64,000 nucleotides of DNA from Microbacterium lacus (GTDB lineage: Bacteria > Actinomycetota > Actinomycetes > Actinomycetales > Microbacteriaceae). This document shows positions 27,560-36,183 of this stretch, one piece after another. The translations under genes and the position numbers were made by a program. The notes beneath the pieces were generated by a model, which saw nothing but the letters and a program-made list of their open reading frames with translations, did no database searches and was not told the origin of the DNA. The DNA is taken from positions 124,001 to 188,000 of the forward strand of contig NZ_NMUM01000022.1 of NCBI RefSeq assembly GCF_002812805.1, given 5' to 3'. How positions within the stretch are numbered: position 1 is the first letter of the stretch; the number at the start of each line of letters is the position of its first letter.

Positions 27560-28129
27560 ATGTGGGAATGGCTCATTCCGGTCCTGATCGTCGTCGCCCT
27601 GGTCGCCATCGTCGGCATCTACCTCTGGGCCACGTACAACTCGCTGGTGCAGCTGAACGTGCGCGTCGACGAGGCGTGGAGCGACATCACCGTGCAGCTC
27701 AAGAGGCGTGCTGATCTGCTGCCCAACCTGATCGACACGGTCAAGGGGTACGCCGCGCACGAGCGAGGCGTATTCGAGAGCGTCACCCGGGCGCGAGCCG
27801 AGACTCTGCAGGCGCAGGGCCCGGCGGACGCGGGAGTCGCCGAGGGGCACATGCAGCAGGCCCTGAAGTCCCTGTTCGCCGTCGCTGAGGCGTACCCGCA
27901 ACTGCAGGCGAGTCAGAACTTCCTGCAGCTGCAGCAGTCGATCGTCGACACAGAAGACAAGATCCAGGCATCCCGTCGCTTCTACAACGGCGGCGTGCGT
28001 GAGCTGAACACCAAGATCAAGATCTTCCCGAACAACCTGTTCGCTCGGAACCTCGGTTTTCAGGAACGCGAGTTCTTCGAGGTCGAGAACGGCGCCGCGA
28101 TCTCCGAGCCGCCGCGCGTTCAGTTCTGA
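27560..28129 (+). CDS. lemA: LemA family protein
   Basis: LemA proteins are small membrane-anchored helical proteins of uncertain role, often next to M48 proteases as here. The 189-aa product has one N-terminal helix (LIPVLIVVALVAIVGIYLWA), the family block YNSLVQLNVRVDEAWSDI, then QLKRRADLLPNLIDTVKGYA and the C-terminal FYNGGVRELNTKIKIFPNN. A CTGGAGAC ribosome site precedes the ATG, and TAGGAT near 27501 may be its promoter. The protease gene follows after 37 nt. Confidence 0.95.
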   Translation: MWEWLIPVLIVVALVAIVGIYLWATYNSLVQLNVRVDEAWSDITVQLKRRADLLPNLIDTVKGYAAHERGVFESVTRARAETLQAQGPADAGVAEGHMQQALKSLFAVAEAYPQLQASQNFLQLQQSIVDTEDKIQASRRFYNGGVRELNTKIKIFPNNLFARNLGFQEREFFEVENGAAISEPPRVQF

Positions 28130-28166
28130 CGTGACAGCCATCGCGGCCTGATCGGGCGGCGCAGCT

Positions 28167-29054
28167 GTGTACTCCGCGATTGCGCGCAACAAGCGCAACA
28201 CATGGTTCATCATGATCGCGTTCGTGCTGATCATCGGCGCGCTCGGTGTGCTCGCGGGATGGTTGGCGTCGAACAACTGGTGGATCACCGCGTTCGTCGT
28301 GATCGGTGCGGTCGGCTACGCCACTCTGCAGTACTTCGTCGCCGACCGCGAGGCCCTCGCGCTGGCCGGCGCGGTCGAGATTCAGAAGGCGGATAACCCG
28401 CGCCTCTGGAACATGGTCGAGAACCTGTGCATCGCGACGGGCACGCCCATGCCGAAGGTCCATCTCGTGCAGGATGCTGCGCCGAACGCTTTTGCGACGG
28501 GTCGGACTCCCGAGCGGGCGGCGATCGCGGTCACGACCGGCCTGCTCGACATCATGACCGATCAGGAGCTCGAGGGAGTGCTCGCGCATGAGCTCGGCCA
28601 CGTGCGCAACTACGACATCCGGGTCTCGTTGATTGTCTTCGGTTTGGTCGTCGCGATCGGCCTGCTCGCCGATGTCTTCCTGCGGCTGACGCTGTTCGGG
28701 GGCGCGCGTCGAGGCGGCAACGGACAGGCCCAGATCGTTTTCCTGATCTTCGGGATCGTCGCCGCCGTGATCGCGCCGCTCCTCGCCGGTGCTGTTCAGG
28801 CCGCAATCTCTCGCCAACGCGAATACCTGGCGGATGCGACGGCCGCGCTCACGACGCGAAACCCCGACGGCCTGGCGTCGGCGCTCGCGAAACTTCAGGC
28901 ACACGCTCAACCGTTGAAAAAGGCGAACACCTCGATGGCGCACCTGTGGCTGGCGGATCCGCTGCGTCCGAACGCCCTCACGCGGCTCTTCTCGACGCAT
29001 CCGCCGATCCCGGACCGGATCGAACGCCTGCACACCATGGGCGGCAGCTTCTGA
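28167..29054 (+). CDS. htpX: M48 family metalloprotease, HtpX-like
   Basis: This membrane zinc protease probably degrades damaged membrane proteins. The 295-aa protein has two N-terminal helices, PNAFATGRTPERAAIAVTTG near residue 108, the zinc site AHELGHVRNYD near 140 (HExxH), two further helices (VFGLVVAIGLLADVFL, IFGIVAAVIAPLLAG), and the third zinc ligand region QREYLADATAA near 220. The C-terminal THPPIPDRIERL is a family mark. It starts with GTG and forms a pair with lemA. Confidence 0.93.
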   Translation: MYSAIARNKRNTWFIMIAFVLIIGALGVLAGWLASNNWWITAFVVIGAVGYATLQYFVADREALALAGAVEIQKADNPRLWNMVENLCIATGTPMPKVHLVQDAAPNAFATGRTPERAAIAVTTGLLDIMTDQELEGVLAHELGHVRNYDIRVSLIVFGLVVAIGLLADVFLRLTLFGGARRGGNGQAQIVFLIFGIVAAVIAPLLAGAVQAAISRQREYLADATAALTTRNPDGLASALAKLQAHAQPLKKANTSMAHLWLADPLRPNALTRLFSTHPPIPDRIERLHTMGGSF

Positions 29055-29057
29055 CCG

Positions 29058-30005
29058 TCACCAAGCCTGCAGGACGAACTCGCCGGCCTCGAAGGTGAAG
29101 GCACCTCGGAGCGTCCATGCATCGTCCCGGTACGTGAAAGCAGCGGGTGTGCCCGCGCGGGTCTGACCCGACACCGTCGCCACGTACGAGCCGCCGCTCG
29201 CGATGAACCCGCCGGTGGCGTCAAGGGCGAGGATGGGGAGCGTCTCGATCCGAAACACGAAACCGTCGGCGCTCGCCAGATCGGCGCCCCACGGGATGCT
29301 GATGCCGCACGACGGGGGGCTCGCCACGGCTGGTGACTCCGCCGACGATGCCGTGCACGCCTCGAGGTAGGCATCCACCGCGGCTTGCGCCGTCACACTC
29401 GCGTCCGGTGCGAGCGCCGCCTCGACGGCGACGTCCGCCGTCGCCCCGGGATCCACGACGACCTCGGCCGTGCCCGTCACGATCCCCGCCGGTGCCGCAG
29501 CGACGTCGTACGCCGCGGGGAGGGCGGGCAGGGGAGCGGATGCTTCGAGCACGACATCACCGATCGTCACCGCGTCGCCGATCGTCGTCGTCGCCGAGAT
29601 GGTGCCGAGTGCGTCCGCAGCGGCCAACCACTGCCCGTCCTCCAGCCGCATGGTGAACGTCACCTCGCGCATTCCACCCGAGAGGAAGTAGGCCGCCGTG
29701 ACCGTTGCCGTGTCGTTCCCGGATGTCTCGGCCCCGGCGACCTCGGGGTCAGAGGGGTACGCTGTCGCCGCTTCGAACGCCGCCAGCGTCGTGTCCTCAA
29801 GACCCGTGGACGAGGTGAGAGTCGCACGGACGTCGTCCGCGTCCCCCGAGGCGAGCGCGTCGAGGTACCGCTGTGCGCCGGCCTCGGGGGAGTCAGCGCG
29901 GGCAGTCAACCACACGACGAGAGCGATCCCCGCGCCGATCACGACGAGCACCGCCGCCGTGATCGCAATGATCAACCCGCGACCCAGGCGTTGTTGGGGG
30001 CTCAC
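29058..30005 (-). CDS. Membrane-anchored protein of unknown function (DUF4878-like)
   Basis: The 315-aa protein has one N-terminal helix (GLIIAITAAVLVVIGAGIALV) and an extracytoplasmic part that begins ADSPEAGAQRYLDALASGDA, the pattern of a DUF4878/NTF2-like domain in which a conserved YLDAL helix starts. A second, less clear domain follows from about residue 165. No catalytic motif is visible. Its GTG start overlaps the stop of the upstream YcaQ-like gene by four bases, so they share a message; a functional link is not evident. Confidence 0.75.
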   Translation of the reverse strand: MSPQQRLGRGLIIAITAAVLVVIGAGIALVVWLTARADSPEAGAQRYLDALASGDADDVRATLTSSTGLEDTTLAAFEAATAYPSDPEVAGAETSGNDTATVTAAYFLSGGMREVTFTMRLEDGQWLAAADALGTISATTTIGDAVTIGDVVLEASAPLPALPAAYDVAAAPAGIVTGTAEVVVDPGATADVAVEAALAPDASVTAQAAVDAYLEACTASSAESPAVASPPSCGISIPWGADLASADGFVFRIETLPILALDATGGFIASGGSYVATVSGQTRAGTPAAFTYRDDAWTLRGAFTFEAGEFVLQAW

Positions 30006-31318
30006 GAGTCTGATCCCTGCTCGAGGGCCGACGAGGCATCCGGCTCATCCGTCTGAGGCTCGTCCGGCGCGAGTGCGATCGATTCCGGGCCCGCCTCGTG
30101 CCGGGGTGCTCCGAGCACATCGGCCAATGCGCCCGTCGCATCACCCCAGTTCGCCACCGAGATCCCGTCGAGACCCTGCCATCTCGCCGCGTCGCGCAGG
30201 ACCTCGGCGACACGGGGAGCGGCATCGGGACGGACCGGACCGTCCTCCCACCACGCCGACTGCACGAGCAACCGTGATCCCGCGCGGTCGGCCTTCAGAT
30301 CGACGCGCCCCACGAGCTCGTCGTCGAGCAGAATCGGCAGGGAGTAGTAGCCGTAGCGGCGTTGAGGAGCGGGTGTGTAGATCTCGATCCGGTAGTCGAA
30401 GCCGAACATCCGCTGCGCGCGATCACGGAACCACACCATGGGATCGAATGGCGTCAGGACGGTCGCGGCGTCGACGCGACGGGGAAGCGCGGCGTCGCGA
30501 TGGGCCCACGCGGGCAGCGGCTTGCCGCCGCGGTCCCAGCCCTCGACGGTGACCGGCACGAGTTCACCCTCCTCCACCAGCTCAGCCGTCGCGCGCTTGA
30601 CCGCCTTGCGGTCGCGCAGCCGCCAGTAGTCGTCCAGATCTGCCTCGGTCGCAACGCCGTACGCCGCCGCTGCGCGCACGACGAGCTCGCGGATCGCGTC
30701 GGGACGCGCGATCTCGCGCCCGAGCGCTGCCGCAGGAATGACGCCCGCGGCCAGGGCGTAACGGCGCTCGAAGCCGCGGCGCCCCGCCACCGCCACCTCG
30801 CCGATGAGCCACAGATACTCGAGCGCCCGTTTGACCCCGTCCCAGTCCCACCATGGTCCGCGACCGCCGCGCCGCGAATCGTGCTCGATCTCGGCGGGCC
30901 GCAGGGGGCCGCGCGCACCGAGCTCGGCGCGCACCCACTCCACGATCGGCAGGTTCTCTGCGAACCAGGTCCCCGGCGCCGTGAAACGCGCGCGGTGGTC
31001 ATCCATCCGGAACCGGAAGAGCTGCCAGTCGCTTGCCGGAATGAACGCCGCGACATGCGCCCAGAACTCCACGTACGGGGCTCGCCGGGCGAAGAGCAGA
31101 CGGTCGAGCAGGGCCGTGTCGTACGGACCCAGGCGCGAAAACAGGGGCATGTAGTGCGAGCGCGCATAGACGTTGACCGAGTCGATCTGCAGCGTGTGCA
31201 TCCGTCGCAGGGTCGCGTTGAGTTGGCGCGTGCCGGGGGTCGCCGGGACGCGGCGCCCGAACGCCTGAGCGGCGAGCGCCATCCGCCGCGCCTCGAGCGC
31301 GCTCAGCGACTGTTTCAT
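30002..31318 (-). CDS. Winged-helix DNA glycosylase of the YcaQ/AlkZ family
   Basis: YcaQ/AlkZ proteins are HTH-42 (DUF1006) DNA glycosylases that unhook interstrand crosslinks or remove bulky alkylated bases. The 438-aa protein has the family start, MHTLQIDSVNVYARSHYMPL near residue 40, with the catalytic Q-I-D triplet of the YcaQ type, and a second block ILLDDELVGRVDLKADR near 335 typical of the C-terminal domain. Minus-strand TAGGCT (31326-31331) lies 7 nt before the ATG, so the message is probably leaderless. The last 60 residues are acidic and Pro-rich. The role is inferred from the family. Confidence 0.88.
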   Translation of the reverse strand: MKQSLSALEARRMALAAQAFGRRVPATPGTRQLNATLRRMHTLQIDSVNVYARSHYMPLFSRLGPYDTALLDRLLFARRAPYVEFWAHVAAFIPASDWQLFRFRMDDHRARFTAPGTWFAENLPIVEWVRAELGARGPLRPAEIEHDSRRGGRGPWWDWDGVKRALEYLWLIGEVAVAGRRGFERRYALAAGVIPAAALGREIARPDAIRELVVRAAAAYGVATEADLDDYWRLRDRKAVKRATAELVEEGELVPVTVEGWDRGGKPLPAWAHRDAALPRRVDAATVLTPFDPMVWFRDRAQRMFGFDYRIEIYTPAPQRRYGYYSLPILLDDELVGRVDLKADRAGSRLLVQSAWWEDGPVRPDAAPRVAEVLRDAARWQGLDGISVANWGDATGALADVLGAPRHEAGPESIALAPDEPQTDEPDASSALEQGSDS

Positions 31319-31367
31319 CGGCGCCAGCCTATCCCCGGCCTACGACATCCCTCTCGGCGCTCGTCGG

Positions 31368-31437
31368 GCGTCGGAGATCGGGGCAGCGTCGGACCGGTCG
31401 AGTGCTTAGCCACCGAGTTTCCGCGGATCTCCGACGC
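31368..31437. repeat. Inverted repeat with GCGTCGGAGATC arms
   Basis: GCGTCGGAGATC (31368-31379) pairs perfectly with GATCTCCGACGC (31426-31437), loop 46 nt. The sequence after the right arm (TCACCG) matches the palindrome at 10098-10153, so the two appear to be one dispersed family. It lies between the divergent YcaQ-like and AI-2E genes, upstream of both. Confidence 0.65.
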
Positions 31438-31484
31438 TCACCGATGCGGATGCCGGAGCCCGATACGACTCCTAGACTTGCCGA

Positions 31485-32711
31485 GTGAACGAAACCCCCG
31501 AATCTCCGCGCCGACGACTCGTCGACGTGATTCGGGAGCGCACCGTTTCGAGCGACCTCAGCCCCGCCGTCCCGCGTGGGCTGCGCCTGGCCGCGGCATA
31601 CGCCTGGCGCATGATCGTCATCGCCGCCGCGGTCGCGGTTGTCGTGTGGGTGGTCATACAGCTCAAGGTCATCGTCATCCCGCTGTTGATCGCGATCCTC
31701 GTCACCGCACTGCTCTGGCCCGCCTTCACCTGGTTGCTGCGCCACGGCGTACCCCGCTGGCTCGCCATCGTGATCTCGCTGGTGGGCACACTCGCGATCG
31801 TTTCGGGGCTCATCTGGCTGGTCGTCTGGCAGGTCGGCCTGCAGTGGGGAAGCGTGCAAGATCGCACCGTCGAGGCGATCGAGCAGTTCCGCCAGTACCT
31901 CATCGATGGGCCCCTGCACCTGACATCCGGGCAGATCGACGACGCGCTCGCGCAGGCGTGGACGTTCGCCCAGGAGCAGGCGCAGCTGCTGCTCTCGGGC
32001 GCGCTCGCGGTCGGCTCCACGCTCGGGCACGTCGCCGTCGGGGCGCTTCTCGCGATCTTCATCCTGCTCTGCACGCTCGCCGACGGCGGCGGAATCTGGC
32101 GGTGGACCGTGCGTTTGTTCCCGCGTGCCGCGCGTCAGCCCGTCGACGGTGCCGCACGCGCGGGCTGGGTGACGGTCGTCAACTACGCCCGCACGCAGCT
32201 GCTCGTCGCCTCGATCGATGCGGTGGGTATCGGGCTGGGTGCAGCACTCCTCGGCGTTCCGCTCGCGATTCCCGTTGCTGTTCTGGTGTTCCTCGGCGCG
32301 TTCATCCCCATTGTGGGAGCCGTCGTCACGGGAGCCGTCGCCGTCTTCCTGGCGCTGGTCTACAACGGCCCGTTCATCGCCGTGCTGATGTTGATCGTCG
32401 TGCTGGGCGTGCAGCAACTCGAGGGCCACGTCCTGCAGCCGATCCTCATGGGCGCGGCGGTCAAGGTGCACCCGCTCGGCGTTGTGCTCGTGGTCGCCGG
32501 CGGCGCGCTCGTCGGAGGCATTCCCGGGGCGCTTTTCGCCGTGCCGCTCGCCGCGTTCGTCAATGTCTTCGCCGTGTACATCGGGTCCCGAGGGTGGGAG
32601 AGACCGGATAGCGCGGTGGCCGGCGAACTGATTTGGAGTACCGTGCCACGAACGAGGAACACGCGACCCAGAACTCGTCCGACTACCCGACCCGAGGGGA
32701 CCCAGGCATGA
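31485..32711 (+). CDS. AI-2E/PerM family transporter
   Basis: The 408-aa protein belongs to the AI-2E family (PerM, YdiK, TqsA). It has paired N-terminal helices (MIVIAAAVAVVVWVVIQL and VIVIPLLIAILVTALLWPAF), a middle soluble region, and the conserved C-terminal part with IPVAVLVFLGAFIPIVGAVV near residue 265 and VHPLGVVLVVAGGALVGG near 325. The name reflects one member; most members carry unknown cargo or act as ion/proton antiporters. TAGACT (31473-31478) lies 6 nt before the GTG. Its stop overlaps the threonine ammonia-lyase ATG. Confidence 0.92.
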   Translation: MNETPESPRRRLVDVIRERTVSSDLSPAVPRGLRLAAAYAWRMIVIAAAVAVVVWVVIQLKVIVIPLLIAILVTALLWPAFTWLLRHGVPRWLAIVISLVGTLAIVSGLIWLVVWQVGLQWGSVQDRTVEAIEQFRQYLIDGPLHLTSGQIDDALAQAWTFAQEQAQLLLSGALAVGSTLGHVAVGALLAIFILLCTLADGGGIWRWTVRLFPRAARQPVDGAARAGWVTVVNYARTQLLVASIDAVGIGLGAALLGVPLAIPVAVLVFLGAFIPIVGAVVTGAVAVFLALVYNGPFIAVLMLIVVLGVQQLEGHVLQPILMGAAVKVHPLGVVLVVAGGALVGGIPGALFAVPLAAFVNVFAVYIGSRGWERPDSAVAGELIWSTVPRTRNTRPRTRPTTRPEGTQA

Positions 32712-33958
32712 CCTCCGTCGAACCACGCGAGCTGACCATGCCGCTGCTCTCGGAATACGAAGATGCCGCCGAGGGGCTACGGGGCGTCGTCAGCCACACC
32801 CCGCTCGAGTACTCGCAGCACCTCAGCGAGGTCCTCGGGGTTCCCGTTCACCTCAAGCTCGAGAACCTGCAGCGCACCGGCTCCTTCAAGATCCGCGGTG
32901 CCGTCTACCGGCTGTCCCGCCTCACGCCCGAGGAGCGTACCCGCGGTGTCGTCGCCGCGTCTGCCGGCAACCACGCGCAGGGCGTCGCGCTCGCCGCCCA
33001 GGCCCTCGGCATCCCGGCCACGATCTTCATGCCGCTCGGCGTCCCCGTGCCCAAACTGCTCGCGACGCGCGGGTACGGAGCCGACGTGATCCTCGACGGC
33101 CCGACCGTCGATACGTCGTTGCGACTTGCGGCGGAGTTCGCCGAGCGCACGGGCGCCGTCCTCATCCCGCCGTTCAATCACCGGGACATCATCGTCGGCC
33201 AGGGCACGCTCGGGCTCGAGATCGTCCAGGACATGCCCGACGTCGACACGATCCTGCTCGCCGTCGGCGGGGGAGGCCTCATCGCCGGTGTCGCCGGCGC
33301 CGTCAAAGCGATGGCAGCGGCTGCCGGCCGCACCGTGCGGATCATCGGGGTGCAGGCCGAGAACTCGGCCCCGTACCCGGAGTCCCTGCGGGCCGGCTAT
33401 CCGATCGAGGTCGTGACGCGCCCGACGATCGCCGATGGCATCCTGGTCAGCCGCCCCGGCGACATCCCGTTCGCGATGATCCAGGAACTCGTCGATGACG
33501 TCGTGACGGTGACGGATGACGACATCGCCCGCGCGATGCTCGTGCTGCTCGAGCGGGCCAAGGTCGTCGTCGAGCCGGCCGGCGCCGTCGGTGTCGCCGC
33601 GATCCTCGCGGGCAAGGTCGAGGCGCACGGACCGACCGTCGCGGTCTTGTCGGGGGGCAACATCGACCCCCTGCTGCTCCAGCGGGTCGTCGCACACGGG
33701 CTCGCGGCATCCGGACGCTACATGAGCATGCGGATTCCTCTACCCGACCGTCCGGGACAGCTGTCGCGCGTGTCGGACCTGATCGCACAGGCGGGCGCCA
33801 ACGTCATCGAGGTTCTGCACACGCGCCACGGCCAGGGGCTTCAGATCAGCGAAGTTGTGCTGCAGATCAGCGTCGAGACGCGGGGCGAAGAGCACAAGGC
33901 GCTGACCTTGCAGACATTGAAGGATGCGGGTTTCCACCCGGTCGTCGTCCCCGACTGA
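32708..33958 (+). CDS. ilvA: Threonine ammonia-lyase, PLP-dependent
   Basis: The enzyme deaminates L-threonine to 2-oxobutyrate, either for isoleucine synthesis or threonine breakdown. From ATG 32708, which overlaps the upstream stop (ATGA), the protein is 416 aa. The cofactor Lys is in LQRTGSFKIRGA near residue 61, the phosphate loop is AVGGGGLIAGVAG near 193, and an ACT-like domain ends the protein (LPDRPGQLSRVSDLIAQAG). One regulatory domain and this length fit the short form also annotated as tdcB/ilvA; which pathway it serves is not decidable here. It converges with greA with only 6 nt between. Confidence 0.94.
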   Translation: MTSVEPRELTMPLLSEYEDAAEGLRGVVSHTPLEYSQHLSEVLGVPVHLKLENLQRTGSFKIRGAVYRLSRLTPEERTRGVVAASAGNHAQGVALAAQALGIPATIFMPLGVPVPKLLATRGYGADVILDGPTVDTSLRLAAEFAERTGAVLIPPFNHRDIIVGQGTLGLEIVQDMPDVDTILLAVGGGGLIAGVAGAVKAMAAAAGRTVRIIGVQAENSAPYPESLRAGYPIEVVTRPTIADGILVSRPGDIPFAMIQELVDDVVTVTDDDIARAMLVLLERAKVVVEPAGAVGVAAILAGKVEAHGPTVAVLSGGNIDPLLLQRVVAHGLAASGRYMSMRIPLPDRPGQLSRVSDLIAQAGANVIEVLHTRHGQGLQISEVVLQISVETRGEEHKALTLQTLKDAGFHPVVVPD

Positions 33959-33964
33959 TCACCC

Positions 33965-34456
33965 CTACTGGCCGGTGTAGGTCTCGACCTTGATGATCTC
34001 GACGGCCATCTCGCGGCCGTTCGGCGTCGCGTAGCTCGTCGTGTCGCCCTCGTTCTTGCCGAGGATCGCGGCGCCGATGGGGCTCGCCTCGCTGTAGACG
34101 TCGAGCGACGAGTCCGAGGCAAGCTCGCGGTTGGCGAGGAGGAAGCGCAGTTCACGCCCGGCGACCTTTGCCGTCACGACGGTTCCCGGCACGACCTTGC
34201 CTGTCGAGGTCGGGGCATCGCCGACGACCGCGGTCTTCAGCAGCTGCTGCAGGTTGCGGATGCGCGCCTCGATGCGTCCCTGCTCGTCCTTGGCGGCATG
34301 GTATCCGCCGTTCTCTTTCAGGTCGCCCTCTTCGCGGGCAACCTCGATGCGCTTGGCGATCTCTTCGCGGCCGTCCGTCGCGAGCGTCTCGAGTTCTGCC
34401 GCGAGGCGGTCGTAGGCGTCCTGCGTGAGGAAGGTCACGGGTGCGTCAGTAGACAC
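33965..34456 (-). CDS. greA: Transcription elongation factor GreA
   Basis: GreA rescues backtracked RNA polymerase by stimulating transcript cleavage. The 163-aa protein has the N-terminal coiled coil with LKENGGYHAAKDEQGRIEAR near residue 55, which carries the conserved acidic tip region (EEGDLKEN), and a C-terminal FKBP-like domain with EASPIGAAILGKNEGDTTSY. The gene order greA, DUF4307 on one strand is the same as in M. tuberculosis (Rv1080c, Rv1081c). A GC-rich hairpin separates it from the upstream DUF4307 gene. Confidence 0.96.
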   Translation of the reverse strand: MSTDAPVTFLTQDAYDRLAAELETLATDGREEIAKRIEVAREEGDLKENGGYHAAKDEQGRIEARIRNLQQLLKTAVVGDAPTSTGKVVPGTVVTAKVAGRELRFLLANRELASDSSLDVYSEASPIGAAILGKNEGDTTSYATPNGREMAVEIIKVETYTGQ

Positions 34457-34530
34457 GGCGTTCTCCTTCTGTGGTTCGTGTTCATGCGGCGGTGTGAGGG
34501 GTCAGGGCGACTCGTCGCCCATATGCCGAA

Positions 34531-34553
34531 CGCCCCGGCATCGAGCCGGGGCG
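34531..34553 (-). terminator. GC-rich hairpin between the DUF4307 gene and greA
   Basis: CGCCCCGGC (34531-34539) and GCCGGGGCG (34545-34553) form a perfect 9-bp stem with a 5-nt loop. It follows the DUF4307 stop by about 20 nt in the direction of transcription and precedes greA. There is no T-run, so termination strength is uncertain. Confidence 0.65.
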
Positions 34554-34573
34554 CACACTGTGATCCGGTCAGC

Positions 34574-34969
34574 CTAGGGGAGCCAGCAGGAGTTCACCAA
34601 ACCGGTCGTGGCGAGGCTGACGGTCGGAACGGATACCTCGTAAGCCCGCGTCTCCTCGCCGCTCGGGGGGTACACGACGACCTTCCACCCGACGATTCCG
34701 AAGTCCTCGTCGAGGGCTTCGATCGCACACGCGACCTCGCGATCCGCGTGACCGGTGACCTGGAAGGTCACGGTCGCGGTGTGCTGATCGACGAGCGAGA
34801 ATCCCAGGACATCCGCGTCGACATCCGATGCCGCCGTCGACACCGTCGACCACGCGAGCGCGCCCGTCGCAGCGACGGCGAGCACCCCGACCGTGATCCA
34901 GGCGAGCAACCGACGCCGACCGCTCCGGCCGCGACCGTACCGCTCGTCGAGACGGGCTTGGATGGTCAT
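34574..34969 (-). CDS. DUF4307 family membrane protein
   Basis: The 131-aa protein has a basic N-terminus with LDERYGR (family mark), one helix (LLAWITVGVLAVAATGALAW) and an extracytoplasmic domain ending in SCWLP, with TATVTFQVTGHADREVACAI in the middle. DUF4307 genes sit beside greA and mca in actinobacteria and their role is unknown. ATG 34969 was preferred because AAGGGG lies upstream and the family starts this way; ATG 35008 would add 13 residues. Confidence 0.85.
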   Translation of the reverse strand: MTIQARLDERYGRGRSGRRRLLAWITVGVLAVAATGALAWSTVSTAASDVDADVLGFSLVDQHTATVTFQVTGHADREVACAIEALDEDFGIVGWKVVVYPPSGEETRAYEVSVPTVSLATTGLVNSCWLP

Positions 34970-35095
34970 CGTCTGGCCCCTTCTGTGCCGGCTCGGCGAC
35001 TGGCTCATGGACTGGTTAGGCTGGTGATACCAGGCTATGCGTTGCCGGGTGCCGCCCGTGCCATCTCGGGATCGGTCGCCGTGCGGAAGGACCCC

Positions 35096-35413
35096 ATGCT
35101 CGCGTTCTCGTGGATCGTCTCGATCGCTACGCCGTCACCGACACCGGTCGTCGAGCCGGATCCTGAGCTCGTCACACCCGGATTCCTGGGCTTCGCGATA
35201 GTCGCGATCCTCGTCGTCGCCGTGGTGTTGCTGGTGTGGGACATGCAGCGCCGCATCCGTCGTGCCCGCTACCGCGCCGAAATCGACGCCGAACTCGATG
35301 CCGAGCAGCAGGCCGCAGCGGCCGTCGAGGCGTCGGACACGGACGACCAGTTCGTCGATGGCGCAGACGATGAGCAGAATCGCGCCGACGGGGACACGCC
35401 GCCCCGCGTGTGA
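35096..35413 (+). CDS. Small single-pass membrane protein (position of Rv1083)
   Basis: From ATG 35096, preceded by GGAAGGA, the protein is 105 aa: a short Pro-rich outer part, one helix (GFLGFAIVAILVVAVVLLVW), a basic stretch RRIRRARYR and an acidic Glu/Asp-rich tail. In M. tuberculosis the equivalent small gene follows mca, which itself is divergent from DUF4307. Here the mca gene is missing and this gene directly faces DUF4307. Function unknown. Confidence 0.75.
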   Translation: MLAFSWIVSIATPSPTPVVEPDPELVTPGFLGFAIVAILVVAVVLLVWDMQRRIRRARYRAEIDAELDAEQQAAAAVEASDTDDQFVDGADDEQNRADGDTPPRV

Positions 35414-35434
35414 CGGGACGGCTGCTGCCGGACG

Positions 35435-36154
35435 TCAGCCGTAGACGGGGTTCAGTGCGATGATCAGCGCCGCGGTCCAGTGACAGAGGAACGCGAGCAC
35501 CGTGCACACGTGGAAGATCTCGTGGAACCCGAAGTGCCCGGGCCACGGGTTCGGACGCTTCAACGCGTAAACGAGCGCGCCGAACGTGTAGAGCAGGCCT
35601 CCGACGACGACGAGCGTCATCATGACGGCGTTGGCCGCGAAGAGGTCGCCGATGTACATCACTGCGGCCCAGCCGAGCACGATGTAGAGGGCGACGTAGA
35701 GCCAGCGAGGCGCACCGACCCAGAACACCCGGAACAGGATGCCGAGCAGCGCTCCACCCCATACCAACGACAGCAGCAGAGTCGCTTTCTCGGGGGGAAG
35801 TGCGAGCACCGCGATCGGCGTGTACGTTCCGGCGATCAGCAGGAAGATGTTGGCGTGGTCGATCCGCTTCAGCACAGCCTTCGCGCGGGTGCTCCAGTCG
35901 AAGCGGTGATAGAGCGCCGATGTGCCGAACAACAGCATCGATGTGGCGAGGAAGATCGCCGACGACCACTTCGCGGCGGTGCCATCGGCGAGGACGATCA
36001 GGACGATGCCCGCGACGATCGCGATGGGGAAGGTGGCCGCGTGGATCCAGCCGCGCCACGTGGGTCGGATGTCGACGTGCGCGTCGACGGCGGCGGCCTC
36101 CATCAGGGGGAGCGACGGGACCTCGGGGGAGTGGGAACGCGGGCGACGGCTCAC
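35435..36154 (-). CDS. Hemolysin III / PAQR family membrane protein (TrhA-like)
   Basis: The 239-aa protein has seven predicted helices. Typical PAQR blocks are visible: WRGWIHAATFPIAIVAG near residue 35, TSALYHRFDWSTRAKAVLKR near 78, with conserved His and Asp that bind zinc, NIFLLIAGTYTPIAVL near 103, and FGFHEIFHVCTVLAFLCHW near the C-terminus with the HExxH-type pair. Members are linked to membrane fluidity homeostasis; the hemolysin name is historical. The GTG start follows TACGCT by 6 nt. It is divergent from uppS, with back-to-back promoters. Confidence 0.92.
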   Translation of the reverse strand: MSRRPRSHSPEVPSLPLMEAAAVDAHVDIRPTWRGWIHAATFPIAIVAGIVLIVLADGTAAKWSSAIFLATSMLLFGTSALYHRFDWSTRAKAVLKRIDHANIFLLIAGTYTPIAVLALPPEKATLLLSLVWGGALLGILFRVFWVGAPRWLYVALYIVLGWAAVMYIGDLFAANAVMMTLVVVGGLLYTFGALVYALKRPNPWPGHFGFHEIFHVCTVLAFLCHWTAALIIALNPVYG

Positions 36155-36160
36155 GCATCC

Positions 36161-36166
36161 AGCGTA
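36161..36166 (-). promoter_or_regulatory. -10 element (TACGCT) of the hemolysin III gene
   Basis: TACGCT on the minus strand ends 6 nt before GTG 36154. It lies only 5 nt from the opposing -10 of uppS. Confidence 0.5.
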
Positions 36167-36171
36167 AGCGT

Positions 36172-36177
36172 TACCGT
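36172..36177 (+). promoter_or_regulatory. -10 element (TACCGT) of the uppS gene
   Basis: TACCGT ends 6 nt before GTG 36184, which decides that start. The two divergent promoters overlap over their -35 regions. Confidence 0.5.
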
Positions 36178-36183
36178 AGGGGG

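Noticed and set aside
30362..32611. A 749-codon plus-strand open frame across the YcaQ-like and AI-2E genes
   Set aside because: It crosses two well-supported genes in other frames and has no recognisable domain.
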